Source of the DNA: Sesamum alatum
Taxonomy: Eukaryota; Streptophyta; Magnoliopsida; Lamiales; Pedaliaceae
Length of the DNA: 64,000 bases
Assembly: GCA_034509735.1 (NCBI GenBank)
Contig: JACGWO010000005.1
Span: forward strand, 13,381,264-13,445,263
Direction: 5' to 3'
Positions 10,279 to 21,589 of the stretch are shown here, piece by piece. The translations under genes were made by a program, and so were the position numbers. The notes under the pieces were generated by a model, which saw only the letters and a list, made by a program, of their open reading frames with translations, did not search any database and had not been told where the DNA came from. Each line of letters begins with the position of its first letter. Positions within the stretch are counted from its first letter, which is position 1.

Positions 10279-12410
10279 TTTAGAATAGGTGACCAGAAAG
10301 CCAATAGGTTTGGCGATTTGTAACCTATCTGACAACTTGATGTAAATGTAATATTATTATGTGATGAATAAGATGAGTGTTCGTCACCAATGGTACCTTC
10401 TTTGTTGTGCTCATCTTACATTTGTTAAAATGATGTTTAACTTATATCGCCAACAAAGCCCACAGACCATGGATAACAACTCGTGCAGTTGGGCCACGCA
10501 TTGGATGGTGGTCATGAAACCAACTGATTAAGAGTTGGGTCTGAAACGTTCCAAGTCGAGGACCTCGAGACAGGGCATCGAGAGTCCTATTGAGACTTGC
10601 GTCAAGAGTCGTGTTCATTGGATGAGTGCCGTGTTTCATCGGCGACAGGCGTGGGTATGATTGGTTTTCCCCGGTTCCGATAGTACGGGAGTAATCCTCA
10701 GACTTGAGGGATCATGGCAGTCGCATGCACAGGACGGCTGTATCTTGAATCTGGCGAGAGGTAATCATTCTCTAAGATGATTATCATAAGCCTTGTCCAG
10801 TGCAGTCAGAATGTGTAGCGAGGACGGTGGATTCCAAGAAGAGGATCCGTCCCCTGTCAGTATCTGACAGAGGTATCTCCTATGCACTCGGAGACACGTT
10901 CATGCTGTTTGAAGCTGTGGCTACAGTGGTTGGTCGAATAGGGAATGGTTTCCTGTGTCGACACAATGAAGCATACGTGGTCTCGAGTATTAAGCATAGA
11001 TGCCTAGTCAAGGATGGGAACCGATGCCCAATTCCATACCTTAGACTAAGGCCGCGAAACGGTAGACAGAAGGATCGTACCCGTACGGAATCGACGCCTA
11101 AATGTTCACGCCAATTCACCTAGTCTCTAGTGCCATGGACCGTTGCTAGACGGCCACCCATGGTAACGGGCCCTTGTGGGACACGGACCCATGTCTAGCT
11201 GAGGGTGAACCTAAAGGGTCACACACAAATCACCGAAGAGGTCAAGAGATCGACTTGGAGTCAATCTCGAAGAATAAAATAAGTAATTGGATTACTTAAG
11301 GGAAAGTCCATTGGATGGATCGGCCGATATTGTATCGGGCTTTCATTTAATCGGTAAATTGGATTTTCGATTAAATATGGAAAGTTGAGATGTTGAGACG
11401 TTGGATCTTTTAATTGGATTAAAAGATCAACGGGAATAATTTAAGTGGACATTAAATTGGATTTAATATTGGGTTCGTCATAATTGGATTACGATAAAAC
11501 CCGGTTCGTTAATTTATACCCGAGAAGAGAAATAATTCCTAATTTGGAATGGGAAGAAGTTGGACTTCTTTCCTTAATTAAACATGGCCGACATGGTCCC
11601 TTGGAGGAAGCAAAATCAACCATGTTGCATGCTAGGTGGTATGTTGACTTGTCTCATTTGGAAAGAGACAAATCAACTCCAATCAAGCTCTTCCCTTTTG
11701 GTATGATTTGATCATACCATAAATTTTGGTAGGCTTGATTGAAGTATTGATAGTGATTGATTGGAATGAATCTAGACATCCTTGAATGAACCTAGACACA
11801 TTCCAATAATCACATTAATTATGTATATATATTAGAATATACAACACCAAGCATAAGTGATTCATTATTCATCTTTTTCTAGGAAAAAGAGAAGACAAAA
11901 ATTCTCTCCTCTCTCTCAATTTTCGTGCTCTCTCCCTCTCTTACACTTTGTTCTTCACTTGATTTTGAATCAAGAAGAAGAACAAAGTAAGTTTAAGAGA
12001 ACACTAATTCATAGTGTTCTTCTCTTAAAACCGATTCCTTCCTAAACCCGTTCTTTTCTAGCAAGAAGAACGTGTGTTTCTTCCGGTGTGGTGTGGATCA
12101 CCTTTGGAGAATCCATACGTTTGGATTTCGTGAGCATTCCGGAGAAGGAACAATGCTAGTAGCCAGGAGCATACGCTAAACAATCAAAGGTAACGGTTTA
12201 TTAGGCTTTGATTGATTTCATTTATATATCTATGCCCTATGTGTTTAAATATATGTTTTCAATATTTACACATCCTACATCGAACGCCCGGTTGAGCACC
12301 CAAGGGTACACCCCTTGGGATTCGCGTATTTTGAATTTGATTTAAATTTACGCACTTTTCTCGCTTTCTCGCTTCCGCTCGCGCTCCCGGGCGGATCCGC
12401 TTGTCCTTCA
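10279..12410 (+). repeat. 3' LTR of copia copy B
   Basis: This 2132-bp LTR is colinear with 2378-4587 except for indels. The main one is a deletion of about 90 bp at 10656, which joins GGCGTGGG directly to TATGATTGG. The first bases are TTTAGAATAGG, where the 5' LTR has TGTTGGAATAGG. In the stretches compared by eye the two LTRs differ by a few percent, so the insertion is not recent. Confidence 0.9.
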
Positions 12411-13634
12411 CCTCTTTCTAAGGAAGATGTTGTACTGGCATATTTACACTATATCTAGTGGAAATGAGGAAAGGAAAAATAGAGAACAAATTTGGCAAAA
12501 ATCTTCTTCTTCTCCCTATATTCTTGGAGCCCTTCCTTGCTCGAATAGGAAAATACTAATTATGTGCGTATCATTTTGTTTTACATTTAGGAATTGTAAT
12601 GAATTCTCTAGAGCCTGTTTTTCCAAAGGTTTTTGGTGTCTTGTTGAGGCGATGGTTTGATATTGGTTATGAGAAGAAGATGAGAGGCAAAGTTGGGAGG
12701 TAGTGTCAGTTGTTGTGCCGTGGTTTTGGAGTAGAGGGGCTGAGTAATATGACTGATAGCGGAAAAATAATACTTTTAGTCCCATAAGTTGGTCCGTTTC
12801 ATTTATGGACCCATCTGTTACGGGATTGATAATTTTTATCCCATAATTTAAAAAAATTCACACTTCTAGTTTTCATCCACTTCTTTGTTTGTTTTTTAAC
12901 GACATCAACCACATGCTCAATACATGGACGTTAAGTACTTTTGGCTAGAGAGAAAATTGGCGTGTTTTTCAACTTGACACCACTTTGGTAGCGAGAGGAA
13001 ATATAACTATTTTGAGGAAAAAAATAAATTTTGAAGGAAACTAGGACAAGGAAAGTAGATTTCTCTCTTCTCTACTAAAGATACGATTTTTCCTCCAGCC
13101 CAAAATACTTAAGAAACAAATGAGAATGTGGATGTGAACCAAAAATACAAAATTTTATAAGTTACGGAACCAAAAAGTGTCAATCCCATAACGAAAGGGA
13201 CCAAAAGTGAAAAAGGCCTAACTTATGACACCAAATGTACTTTTTCCCCAGCTAATAGTAGTTGTTCCATGCAACGGATTTAGTAAGGGAGAAATTATTA
13301 TTGGGTTGCACTTAAAAGTCTTTGAGAGAGAGCTCGACTGTGGGTTGGTATCTAGGCCAATAGAGACAAAGCTTCATTCTGGTGCACATTGGAGGGCCGG
13401 ACGCACTAAAGATCATTGAGAAGGGATCACACTCCTCTTCCATATTTAAAACCTGCATGAATAGGTCCTTTCCATTTTCATGAGTTGAAAATTTTTCCAC
13501 CAGATTTTTTCATTCCCCTCATCATGGGACTGCGTTGATCCTAATTCCAAAAATTACACTCTAGATTCCTGAAGTCACCAAAAATGATAAGGGGCTTGTG
13601 TTGATCCTAATTCCAAAAATTACACTATAGGTTT
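12411..13634. other. Unassigned segment between two LTR elements
   Basis: No supported gene. It contains a MITE-like element (12761-13249) and a near-duplicate pair of about 30 bases (from about 13532 and 13595) ending at the gypsy insertion point. It may continue the minus-strand DUF4283 ORF region seen at 18000-18731, since both flank the gypsy insertion, but I cannot align a domain here. Confidence 0.4.
12761..13249. mobile_element. MULE-like MITE candidate
   Basis: Terminal inverted repeats are visible: left GGAAAAATAATACTTTTAGT, right (reverse complement) GGGGAAAAAGTACATTTGGT, both followed by CATAAGTT after a short gap. The interior has no coding potential. The flanks contain ctgatag and ctaatag, but I could not fit a clean 9-bp target-site duplication. 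Confidence 0.5.
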
Positions 13635-14012
13635 TGATGGTGTATAAATCGAAAAGTACGTAGCCTAGGCACGTGCGCACCAAGTCAATTCAAAAAGCTA
13701 AAGAAACGAAATGAAAATTGTGAAGTTGCTATATTATTCATAGAAAAAGATGAGTTTACAATGAATTCACCCCTCTATTTATAGTAAATTTTTGGGGGTG
13801 AAATTACAACGTTGCCCTTTTGATCCTACGGCCTAAAATTGATCTGCTGAGGGTATTTTCGTCATTTTGCTTGCCCACTTCTTTCTTAACTTCCCTTCTC
13901 CCAACTTCTTTCAACTTCTCTTCTAACCTCCTTCAACTTCTATTTGGGGTTCTGGCGTAATTAACAATAAGTTTGAGGGTCTTTTTGCAAACTTGGTTTT
14001 TTCTCCACATCA
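13635..14012 (-). repeat. 3' LTR of gypsy element
   Basis: This is nearly identical to 17548-17926, differing by only scattered bases and T-run lengths, which suggests a fairly young insertion. It ends in CACATCA on the plus strand next to the polypurine tract. Confidence 0.9.
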
Positions 14013-14030
14013 ATAGCCCCCCAACTTCCA
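14013..14030 (-). other. Polypurine tract of gypsy element
   Basis: The minus strand reads GGAAGTTGGGGGGCTAT directly before TGATGTGG, the LTR start. This fixes the element's minus orientation. Confidence 0.8.
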
Positions 14031-15279
14031 AATGCTTTTGGAAAATTTGAAAGTTTTAACAGATAATTTGATTTTGATTCATCTTCCTCTTCTTGATAAT
14101 GTTCCCTTTTGATGCAGGGTCTTCTTCTTTTGGGATTCTTCTTGGCGCAAATCCTCCTTCTACTGGAGCTCTTTTTCCCTCTTGCTCCTTCTTCTACTAG
14201 GGCTCTTTTCCCTTGACCTTCTACTTCTGCCACGGGTTTCTTGTGACCCTTCTTCATGTAAGCTCTTTCTCTTTCGACTCAACTCTTGGTTCAATTCCTT
14301 CCCTTGTTGGGATTCCTTATCTTCTATGTATGCACTTGGTGGGATATTCTGAATTTCTTCCTCTTGCTTTTTTTTTTTTTTTTTTTTTTGGTGGCCTGCC
14401 TACTTGGTCTCAGCCACATTCCAGAAAGACGTCGAAACGCGTTGGCTCGAGTATATGGCTCTTCATCCCTTTCCTTGCAATAGTTTTCATTCTTTGACTT
14501 CCAAAAGTCATCCTTCATTAATCTGGAGGAAACAGAAAATCATTTGCCACTTCGAAAGAATTTTTGGATGCCTCGCGCTTCAAGAAAATGTCCAACAAGG
14601 TGTCGTTGGCGGTTCGTCGATGGTGGATCTCGTATGCCGCCGTGGTGGCGAGGGGGGCCTTGCCCTTTTAATGGTTGTTGTAATTGTGTGGCGTTGCATT
14701 GCATTTAGATCACCTCGCGTCGCGACGCATCATATTGATCTCTTCGAGAGCTCTGTAGGAGTTCCCTTGGTTGGGACACTTTGTAACTCTGCGGGAGTTC
14801 TTTGTCATTTGAGGAACTTCTTAAGAGTTCTTTTTATCAAAATACATTTGGAATTTCGCAAAGGTTCTTTTTTACTATGTTATCAAATTTTATTTCTCTA
14901 TTGCTTATTATGTTAAGTTGTTTTTTCTAGAATTAACTTTCAAATGAAAGGGGCAATCCCCCTCTTACAAACAAAAATATTAAACTCAATACTGTAAGGG
15001 GCAACCCCCCCTCTTTCAAACAAAAACATCAAGGTGATGGGTCATCCCCTCTTTCAGGTAAAATACAAATGTAAGGGGTCATCCCCTTCTTACAAGCAAA
15101 ACTATTAAACTAAATACTGCGAGGGCAATCCCCCTTTTTTTGAATTATGCTTAAGTATTAGGGGCAGTCCCCCTATGAGAGGCAGTCCCTCTCTTTATTA
15201 TCTCGGGGCAGTCCCCCGGTGAGAGGCAGTCCCTCTCTTTATTGTCTCGGGGCAGTCCCCCGGTGAGAGGCAGTCCCTC

Positions 15280-15313
<34 letters not shown>

Positions 15314-15427
15314 CAAATTAAAACATATAGGCGATAGGAATTTTTCAAAAAAAGTAAATTTCATTACCACCATGTGAGGTACAAGAAAGTATTATAAAAC
15401 TTCATATAATTTACACCGAGAAAAAAT
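14031..15427 (-). other. Gypsy 3' untranslated region with tandem repeats
   Basis: No coding domain is recognised. There are long T-runs (14370-14391 and 15290-15309) and several related blocks of the form AGGGGCAATCCCCCT between 14940 and 15290. An ORF at 14404-14916 (plus strand) is antisense to the element and has no domain I can name. Confidence 0.55.
15158..15288. repeat. 44-bp tandem repeat, about 2.7 copies
   Basis: The unit is CTCGGGGCAGTCCCCCGGTG followed by AGAGGCAGTCCCTCTCTTTA and four more bases. Each unit contains two small inverted repeats (GGGGCAGTCCCC and GAGAGGCAGTCCCTCTC), so the RNA of either strand could form a series of hairpins. Confidence 0.75.
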
Positions 15428-15870
15428 TTATACAATATACCTTTTCAGATTGACCACGTTCCATGTACGCGGTACTTCCTTTCCATCTAATTTTTGCATG
15501 TGGTACGTTCCTTTCCCCACAATCTCAATCACTTGACATGGCCTAACCCATTTGGCATCAAGCTTTCCAATGTAATCTGTGGCCTCAGGCGACATCAATC
15601 GTCCTCAACGCGAGGTCGTCCATTTGGAAGCCTCGGTGTCTAACTCTCTCATTGTAGGCTCTTGCCATCAACGTTCTGTATGCTTCAGTTCTGATATTTG
15701 CGCTGCTCCTTAGTTCCTCCAGAAGATCCAGGTCGACTCTCCTTTCACTTTCATTGCTAGTCGGCTCATAGCACTTCACTCAGAGTGTCTCTTCTCCAAT
15801 CTCCACTGGGATGACGACTTCCTTCTTAACCCTTGGATGTTTGGTAAGTACTTGGTCATCTGCTCCCCTA
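15428..15870 (-). pseudogene. Gypsy integrase C-terminal fragment
   Basis: The minus strand gives the end of a gypsy integrase. In order it shows a VIPVEIG-type segment, a DLDLLEELR helix, a segment ending NERVRHRGFQ, and then WVRPCQVIEIVGKGTYHM and a final WNVVNLKRY followed by a stop (15428-15430). These are the conserved blocks after the catalytic core in Tat-type gypsy integrases. A TGA replaces the arginine codon expected after GEETL. The catalytic core upstream is missing, so the fragment has no enzymatic role. Confidence 0.8.
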
Positions 15871-16361
15871 GCTTTGCAGCCTTCCTCTTACTGCTGGACC
15901 ATAGGTTGGACGTCGCTATCCGCCCTCACATAAGCCACTCCTGCTTCCTCCCCCTGCACACGTCGCTTCCATGACGCTAGTCAGCTTTCTCCCCTTGCTC
16001 AGTGCATCGCACTCCAACTCGTTTTTGGATCCGCTGGCGATGCTGCTGCCTTCTCGCCAAAGATGGTATGGTTTGGCATCGCGTCCTATTGCTCTTTCTG
16101 CAACTCCTTCAACTTGCCTTGCTCTCTGAGCGACTTTGGCTTTGTCCTCATGCCACTCCATCTTGCCTTGCTCTCTGAGCGACTCTTGCTTCGCATCTCT
16201 TCTTATTGGCCTCTCGAGGTAACCCTCATAACTCAAGCAGTTGGGAGGTTGTCCCTGCTAGCTCATTCTGCTTCCTGCTTCGCTCCCATATACCACGTGC
16301 CTGTCTCCAGAAGCGGTTTCCTGGAGCTTTTGTTTCCCTTGTCCCACGAATTCTCGTAAGT

Positions 16362-16465
16362 CATCTCTTCGGATCAGCTCCTCGACCTCCTTCTCCAAGT
16401 AGTGGCGTTTCTCATCTCTTCGGATCAGCTCCTCGACCTCCTCCAAGTAGTGGCGTTTCTCCGTG
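16362..16465. repeat. Tandem duplication in gypsy gag
   Basis: Two adjacent copies of a 50- to 57-base unit beginning CATCTCTTCGGATCAGCTCC. They encode two copies of the EELIRRD segment on the minus strand, which differ by a small in-frame deletion. Confidence 0.75.
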
Positions 16466-16759
16466 CTATAGTCTCGATCCCAATCCTTGTAGCTTGGCTG
16501 CATCGAGCGCTTGAGCTAAATTCTCCGGGGGCACAGGCCTACGTTCACGCCTATTTCCTTCTACCCTAAGGGGACCCTTTCTCTTCCTCTGTAGCCTTCG
16601 GCCGGCTTGGGCGTACGCATCCTTCACCGATTGGCGAAGGGTCTCGGAAGTTACCTGAACAAGTGGGGGTGGAGGCTGAGCCTCGACCTCTTCCTGCCTC
16701 CTGCTCGGGAAAAGCCTTGACTTCTTCCTGCCTCTCCTCCTCCTTGGTGCGCGGGGCGC

Positions 16760-17400
16760 GGCCTTGCTCTTGCTGGGGGAGGAGCCTCGACCTCCTCCTG
16801 CCTCCTGCTGGGGAGGAGCCTTGATTTCTTCCTGCCTCTCCTGCTGGGGAGGAACCTTGACTTCTTCCTGCCTCCTCCGCTGGGGAGGAATCTTGACTTC
16901 TTCTTGCCTCCTCTGCTGGGGAGGAACCTTGACTTCTTCTTGCCTCCTCTGCTGGGGAGGAACCTTGACTTCTTCCTGCCTCCTGCTGGGGAAGAGCCTT
17001 GCTTCTGCATTCCTCTCTTCCTCCTGCCTCAGCGCTGGAGGATTCTCAGAGGCGTGGGCCTCAACCTCTTCCTTCCTCTCTCCCTCCTAGCTCCGCGCTG
17101 GAGGATTCTCTGAGGCGTGGGCCTCAACCTCTTCCTTCCTCTCTCCCTCCTGGCTCCGCGCTGGAGGACTCTTCGAGGCGTGGGCCTCGACCTCTTCCTG
17201 CCTCTCCTCCTCCTGGCGGGGCGCGCCGGTGGACTCTCCGAGGCGTGGGCCTCGACCTCTTCCTGCCTCTCCTCCTCCTGGCGGGGTGCGCCGGTTGACT
17301 CTCCGAGGCGTGGACCTCGACCTCTTCCTGCCTCTCCTCCTCCTGGCGATGCGCCGGTGGACTCTCCGAGGCGTGGGCCTCGACCTCTTCCTTCTTCTGA
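16760..17400. repeat. Gag-coding tandem repeat arrays
   Basis: Two arrays lie side by side. 16760-16995 has units of about 36-45 bp around GCTGGGGAGGAACCTTGACT. 17025-17400 has units of about 60-66 bp around CTCCGAGGCGTGGGCCTCGA. Unit lengths are mostly multiples of three. The gag frame on the minus strand reads QEEVKVPPQQ-like and EEVEAHASES-like repeats. Long plus-strand ORFs here are shadows of this composition. Confidence 0.8.
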
Positions 17401-17526
17401 GCTGGTGCTGGTGGATTCGCCAGGGCGTGGCCCTGCTCCTCCGCTCCTCTTCTTCCAGGGTCCTCTTGTCTCACGTTCACGCTTCTTGCCCTCGACCTGG
17501 TGTTCATCTTCTATGCCTAGACTGGA

Positions 17527-17545
17527 TTCCCACAGACGGCGCCAA
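17527..17545 (-). other. Primer binding site of gypsy element
   Basis: The minus strand reads TTGGCGCCGTCTGTGGGAA two bases after the LTR end. This is a familiar start of the internal region in plant gypsy elements. Confidence 0.8.
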
Positions 17546-17547
17546 GC

Positions 17548-17926
17548 TGATGGTGTATAAATCGGAAAGTACGTAGCCTAGGCACGTGCGCACCAAGTCA
17601 ATTCAAAAAGCTAATGAAACGAAATGAAAATTGTGAAGTTGCTATATTATTCATAGAAAAAGATGAGTTTACAATGAATTCACCCCCCCTATTTATAGTA
17701 AATTTTTGGGGGTGAAATTACAACGTTGTCCTTTGATCCTACGGCCTAAAATTGATCTGCTGAGGGTATTTTCGTCATTTTGCTTGCCCACTTCTTTCTT
17801 AACTTCCCTTCTCCCAACTTCTTTCAACTTCTCTTCTAACCTCCTTCAACTTCTATTTGGGGTTCTGGCGCAATTAACAATAAGTTTGAGGGTCTTTTTT
17901 GAAAACTTGGTTTTTTCTCCACATCA
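17548..17926 (-). repeat. 5' LTR of gypsy element
   Basis: A 379-bp LTR matching 13635-14012, followed on the plus strand by the target-site copy ggttc. A TATTTATAG motif near 17689-17697 is a candidate TATA box read on the minus strand (CTATAAATA). Confidence 0.9.
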
Positions 17927-17931
17927 GGTTC

Positions 17932-18731
17932 CTAAATCATTGAAAACTTAGGGTCCTATCTAGTCTCGCTGACACGTCACCGACAAGGACGAAAAACTGT
18001 GTGTTCCGACTTGCAAGGGATTTAAAAATGCTGAAAATTTTGATTGTTCCTTCCATATTATCCTGATGGAGTGATGGCTCGAATGGAGCTTCATCACCTA
18101 GGTCCTAAAATCCTTGAAATGTTTATCACAGAAACTATGACCAATCTTGTCAGAGATATAGCAAAACTAGGCAACCATTCATATGTCAAAACCACCATGA
18201 TTTCCTCACCCAACTGTAAACGGATTTTTAGGACTCTTTTAGGGAAAGTGTAATATTGATATTGATCCGAATACAGAGGTTTTCATTCCAATGCATGTCT
18301 TTGTTTGCTTCATTCTCATTAAGCCACACGCCAGTTTTCCTAACGATGAAGATTGTGACCTCTTAGCTTTGTTAACTGAAAGGTAAATCATGGACATGTA
18401 CACAGAATTGGCTCTAATCCAAATTGATAGAACTAGTGTTTTCCCATGGCTTAAAAGGTAAAGAATAAGCATATTACAATCAAACATCCATGGCATAGGT
18501 TAAGGGCTCTCTAGGGATCCACTGCATGGTTGAAGTCAAAATAGAATCTATCACCCTCTATTTTGATATTGAATTCCTTTCGTAGGCTGGATCAAACCTA
18601 AGAGCATACATTTCAGCACCTCAACGATCCATGACTAGTGAGAGATGAGTCTGCCCACTAGAGTTAAATGATAATTCAGAACCCTTTCTGGCATACACTA
18701 TCAGACTACTAACCTCCTCCGTTGTTAGAGA
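17932..18731 (-). pseudogene. DUF4283/zinc-knuckle protein remnant, main part
   Basis: The minus strand, read with frameshifts, carries the order of a plant DUF4283 protein: an LSLTTEEVSSLIV-like N-terminus, then IKIEGDRFYFDFNHAVD, an RALN/W-F segment (MPWMFDCNMLIL), and GVWLNENE with RINININITLSL. A LQLGEEIMVVLTYEWLP segment and a degenerate CCHC knuckle (18128-18163, CYISDKIGHSFC, with Ser for the second Cys) follow. Such proteins are LINE ORF1-like or free-standing nucleic-acid-binding proteins. Stops and frameshifts show that it is dead. A MULE splits it upstream, and a gypsy element sits just downstream. Confidence 0.7.
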
Positions 18732-19716
18732 GGGATAAATGCAATTTTGGTCCCTAAACAATGCCCCTATTGTAGTTTTGGTCCTCAAATTTTTTGAGGT
18801 TGTAATTTTAGTCCTCAAACATTTATTTTTTAAGCACTTTTGGTCCTTTCGTTAGTTTGACCGTTATATTTAACGGAAATTCATTTTATTTTTTTAAAAT
18901 GTTCTTTTTTTCCAATTTTGTGCTATTTTTCAACTTTTAGTTTAATACACTTATTTTTTGCATTTTTCTTCAAACTTAAAGAGATAAAAAACAAAAAAAA
19001 TATTGAATTTAAGCAATAAATTTCCTATATAATTTTCAAAAAAAATTATCAATAATCTATTTTGTGTATAATACAATACCTAAAATATGTGCAAAGCAAA
19101 AAACAACATAAATATTGAAAAATAAACATTCTTGCATTAATTAAACATCAAAACAACAATTTAACATAACATTGAACAATCTCAAATTGAATAATTTCAT
19201 AATCTTAACTTTAACATTCCACAATCTCAAAACATTAATTAAATAAGAATCTAATTCATAATCTTAGTACAAAACATAACATCATCCTTGCTGACTAGAC
19301 TGAGATGCTCTAGATGAGCCTGAAGGCACCCTTAAAGTATTTCTTGAAACTCCCGGAGGCATTTCAGAAGCAACCCTTGATGTATTCCCGGTTGCTACAT
19401 TTGAGAAGGAGGCTCTTAAGTTGGATAGAGTTATGAAATTCATTCCACCTCTAACAATCACTGGAGTGTGTATGTTTGATGTAGATTGATTGATCTGAAG
19501 CAATAAAATTAGAAGAGAGAATGAGTTAATAATTAAATCATAATAGATTATTTTTCCGAGGACATAATAAGGAAAAGATGTACCTTGACTGAAGCAATCC
19601 TAGTTGACCTTGTTGGCTTTGTTTGCTTATTTTTTCGAGGCATTCTTACCTAAAATACACAAACATAATAGATTATGTGAATCAAACATAAGAAATTATA
19701 CAATACACAATAAAAT

Positions 19717-20457
19717 TTACTTATAAACAAACACAATATACCAGAAGTTTCTGTCTAGTGCCCCTGTTTTCTGGATGCTCATTTGAGGCAGATGCTTGAG
19801 TAGGTAGGCTGCTGAACTGTGGTGCATCTGGCTGCTGACTTTGGCTTGCCTCCGTAGGTGTAGCTGCAGTCTCTGTACCTGTATCCCTATTATCAAATCT
19901 CCTTTTTTGCATGTTGCAGAATTATGACTTGTTTCCCCACATGATTTACATTTGTTTTTTCTTTTGACACCTACCAACCTAAATGGATTAGAAGCTGCAG
20001 CAGGTGGCTCATCAGGTTCTCTCCTCCTCAATTTCTGAGGCCGACCAATCTTCTCCTTATACAATGGTGGCAATGGAGGCTCATTCATACTGCGAGGCCA
20101 CAAGTCAGAACTATTCATGCCAAAAATTGGATATTCATAACATTTTTTATAAGCCTCTATCGTATAGCATGTATGCACATAAGCCTCAGGTTCTTCATTC
20201 CTGCACCATATTGCAGACACTGCATGTCTACATGGAATGCCACTTAAATCCCATTTTCTGCAGCTGCATGTTCTCTGAAGGACATTCACTGTGTGTTGAT
20301 CAAAAGGCCCAACAATTTGGAAATTCCATTCATCACTCCTCATAGGTATACACTCCCCAGCCTCTTTTTCTATTTTGAACAAGATCTTTTTGATGTTGGG
20401 GCATATAACACCTTCCCATTTCTCAGCTTTTTCTCTATTCATTTGCATTCTAGCCAT
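19717..20457 (-). pseudogene. MULE transposase C-terminal part (SWIM and zinc knuckle)
   Basis: This 246-codon frame begins with the block after the catalytic domain of MURA transposases (LMARMQMNREK-like). It continues with a SWIM zinc finger (Cys64, Cys66, Cys76, His78; CSCRKWDLSGIPCRH) and a CX2CX4HX4C knuckle at residues 170-183. In intact MULEs SWIM lies C-terminal to the DDE domain and helps bind DNA. The frame has no catalytic residues. Upstream pieces are in other frames, so the original protein started further right (about 21231). Confidence 0.85.
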
Positions 20458-21231
20458 TAGGAGATTTTTGAGTGTTTCAAGTAAGGAAATGATGGCTTTT
20501 CTCTTGCATCAAGAATGAAAAAATTGAAGCATTCACACATATTATTCAACAAAATATCACATTTTGGATAAGTGCTGAAATAAGCCCTGGTCCAATTTTG
20601 AGGAGGTTTTTGGACAACCAATTATATGCATCTTCATCAATGTTTTTTTATAGCCTCCATTTTCTTTCGAACTCCTCAATTCTACAAGCTCTAGCTGCTG
20701 CCCAGGAGCACTTGTTATGTTCAGAATTATAACTTTTTATTTGCCAGGCATTATCATTTTACATCTTTGAGGCATACACAAACCATGTACATCCTTGTTT
20801 CTTGCACACTGCCCTCAACCTTTGCTTGTCATTTTTTTCAAAATTTCATCATCATACCCCTTCTTAGACAATGACTTTGAATTGCAAACTTTGCCTCTTC
20901 CTTAGAACTGAAAATCAAGCCTAATTTAAGGTCAGGATTTTTATTTTCAGCCTTAGGATTGTACATTTGATATTTCACATTTTCTCATCATCAGAACCAT
21001 ATGTGCTAGCAAACTCATCATCACTATGCACACACCCTTCTTCCTCAATATTTTCAGTCGACGCAATACCATACACATCATCACCACACCATTCAGTCCC
21101 TCTACTGATTTGCCCTTATTTGACCCACCAAACTCCACATCAGGATCAACATAGTCATCAAAAAGCAAATCATCGTCCGATATATTAAATTCAGAATCAT
21201 AAAACACTCCTTCATCCTCACTTGCATTCAT
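20458..21231 (-). pseudogene. MULE transposase N-terminal part, catalytic core deleted
   Basis: The frame from 21231 to 20953 starts with an acidic segment (MNASEDEGVFYDSEF) typical of MURA N-termini. Broken frames then give a MuDR DNA-binding block (SSKEEAKFAI, and a WQIKSYNSEHKCSW segment). The sequence passes straight into RIEEFERKW and DEDAYNWL, then NWTRAYFSTYPKCD and CECFNFFILDARE. These last blocks normally follow the DDE catalytic domain by 200 or more residues. The catalytic (MULE) domain has therefore been deleted between about 20705 and 20715. This reading is inferred from motif order across frames. Confidence 0.7.
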
Positions 21232-21589
21232 GTCACTCTCATTCCCATCTTCAATAACAAAAAAAGTGAAACAAAAAAAAAAAAAACAGAAAAAGTTCCA
21301 TCAGACATCATCCAACAATATACAAATCAACCATAATTCACAAATCAGCCAATAATCAACCATAATTTCCAAATTTAAGCCAATAATCAACCAACAATTC
21401 ACAAACTTTAGCCACAATTCAGAATTTTTCAGCCACAATAATCACATAAATTTCAAAGCTATGAATAATCACATAAATCCAACAGTTTCAGAAATCCAAC
21501 AGTTTCATAATCTCAGTAAGGAGATACTTACCGTAATCAACCGTAAAATCTAGCCCATTTCTGTTCATATTTTTCATGGAGCAGCGGTG

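Larger units (their letters stand above)
2378..12410 (+). mobile_element. Full-length Ty1/copia retrotransposon, copy B (non-functional)
   Basis: This element has two direct LTRs (2378-4587 and 10279-12410), a primer site complementary to initiator tRNA-Met, a 1.75-kb leader, gag-protease-integrase-RT-RNase H in copia order and a polypurine tract. The integrase-before-RT order defines Ty1/copia. The long LTRs suggest a Tork/Angela-type lineage, but that is inference. LTRs begin TGTTGGAATAGG (the 3' copy has a degraded start) and end CCTTCA. The flanks differ (tttac on the left, cctct on the right), so no target-site duplication is visible. All pol domains are recognisable, but at least eight indels break the frame. 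Confidence 0.92.
16250..17507 (-). pseudogene. Gypsy gag remnant with expanded repeats
   Basis: The likely start is the minus-strand ATG at 17507 (MNTRSRARS), about 20 bases inside the primer site, as usual for gypsy gag. A long charged region rich in Glu, Arg, Pro and Ser follows, made of tandem repeats (16660-17400) and broken by stops, so no single frame spans it. Near 16258-16503 the minus strand reads VEELIRRDDLREFVG, the conserved gag segment that lies before the knuckle in this class. That segment is itself duplicated. No zinc knuckle was found. The product would be non-functional. Confidence 0.7.
13635..17926 (-). mobile_element. Ty3/gypsy deletion derivative (minus strand)
   Basis: This 4.3-kb element has LTRs of 378 bp (13635-14012) and 379 bp (17548-17926), running TGATGTGGAG to ACACCATCA on the minus strand. 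It has a primer site beside the right LTR, a polypurine tract beside the left one, and flanking ggttt/ggttc as a 5-bp target-site duplication with one difference. Inside are an N-terminal gag region and the C-terminal end of integrase. Protease, RT, RNase H and the integrase core are absent. The gag and integrase fragments resemble Tat/Retand-type gypsy elements (inference). It could only move with enzymes supplied by a relative. Confidence 0.88.

Noticed and set aside
15158..15288. CRISPR-like direct repeats
   Set aside because: The units are contiguous tandem copies without unique spacers, in a plant retroelement.
16764..17576. Several overlapping plus-strand ORFs rich in Pro, Leu and Ser
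   Set aside because: They mirror the gag tandem repeats of the minus-strand gypsy element.
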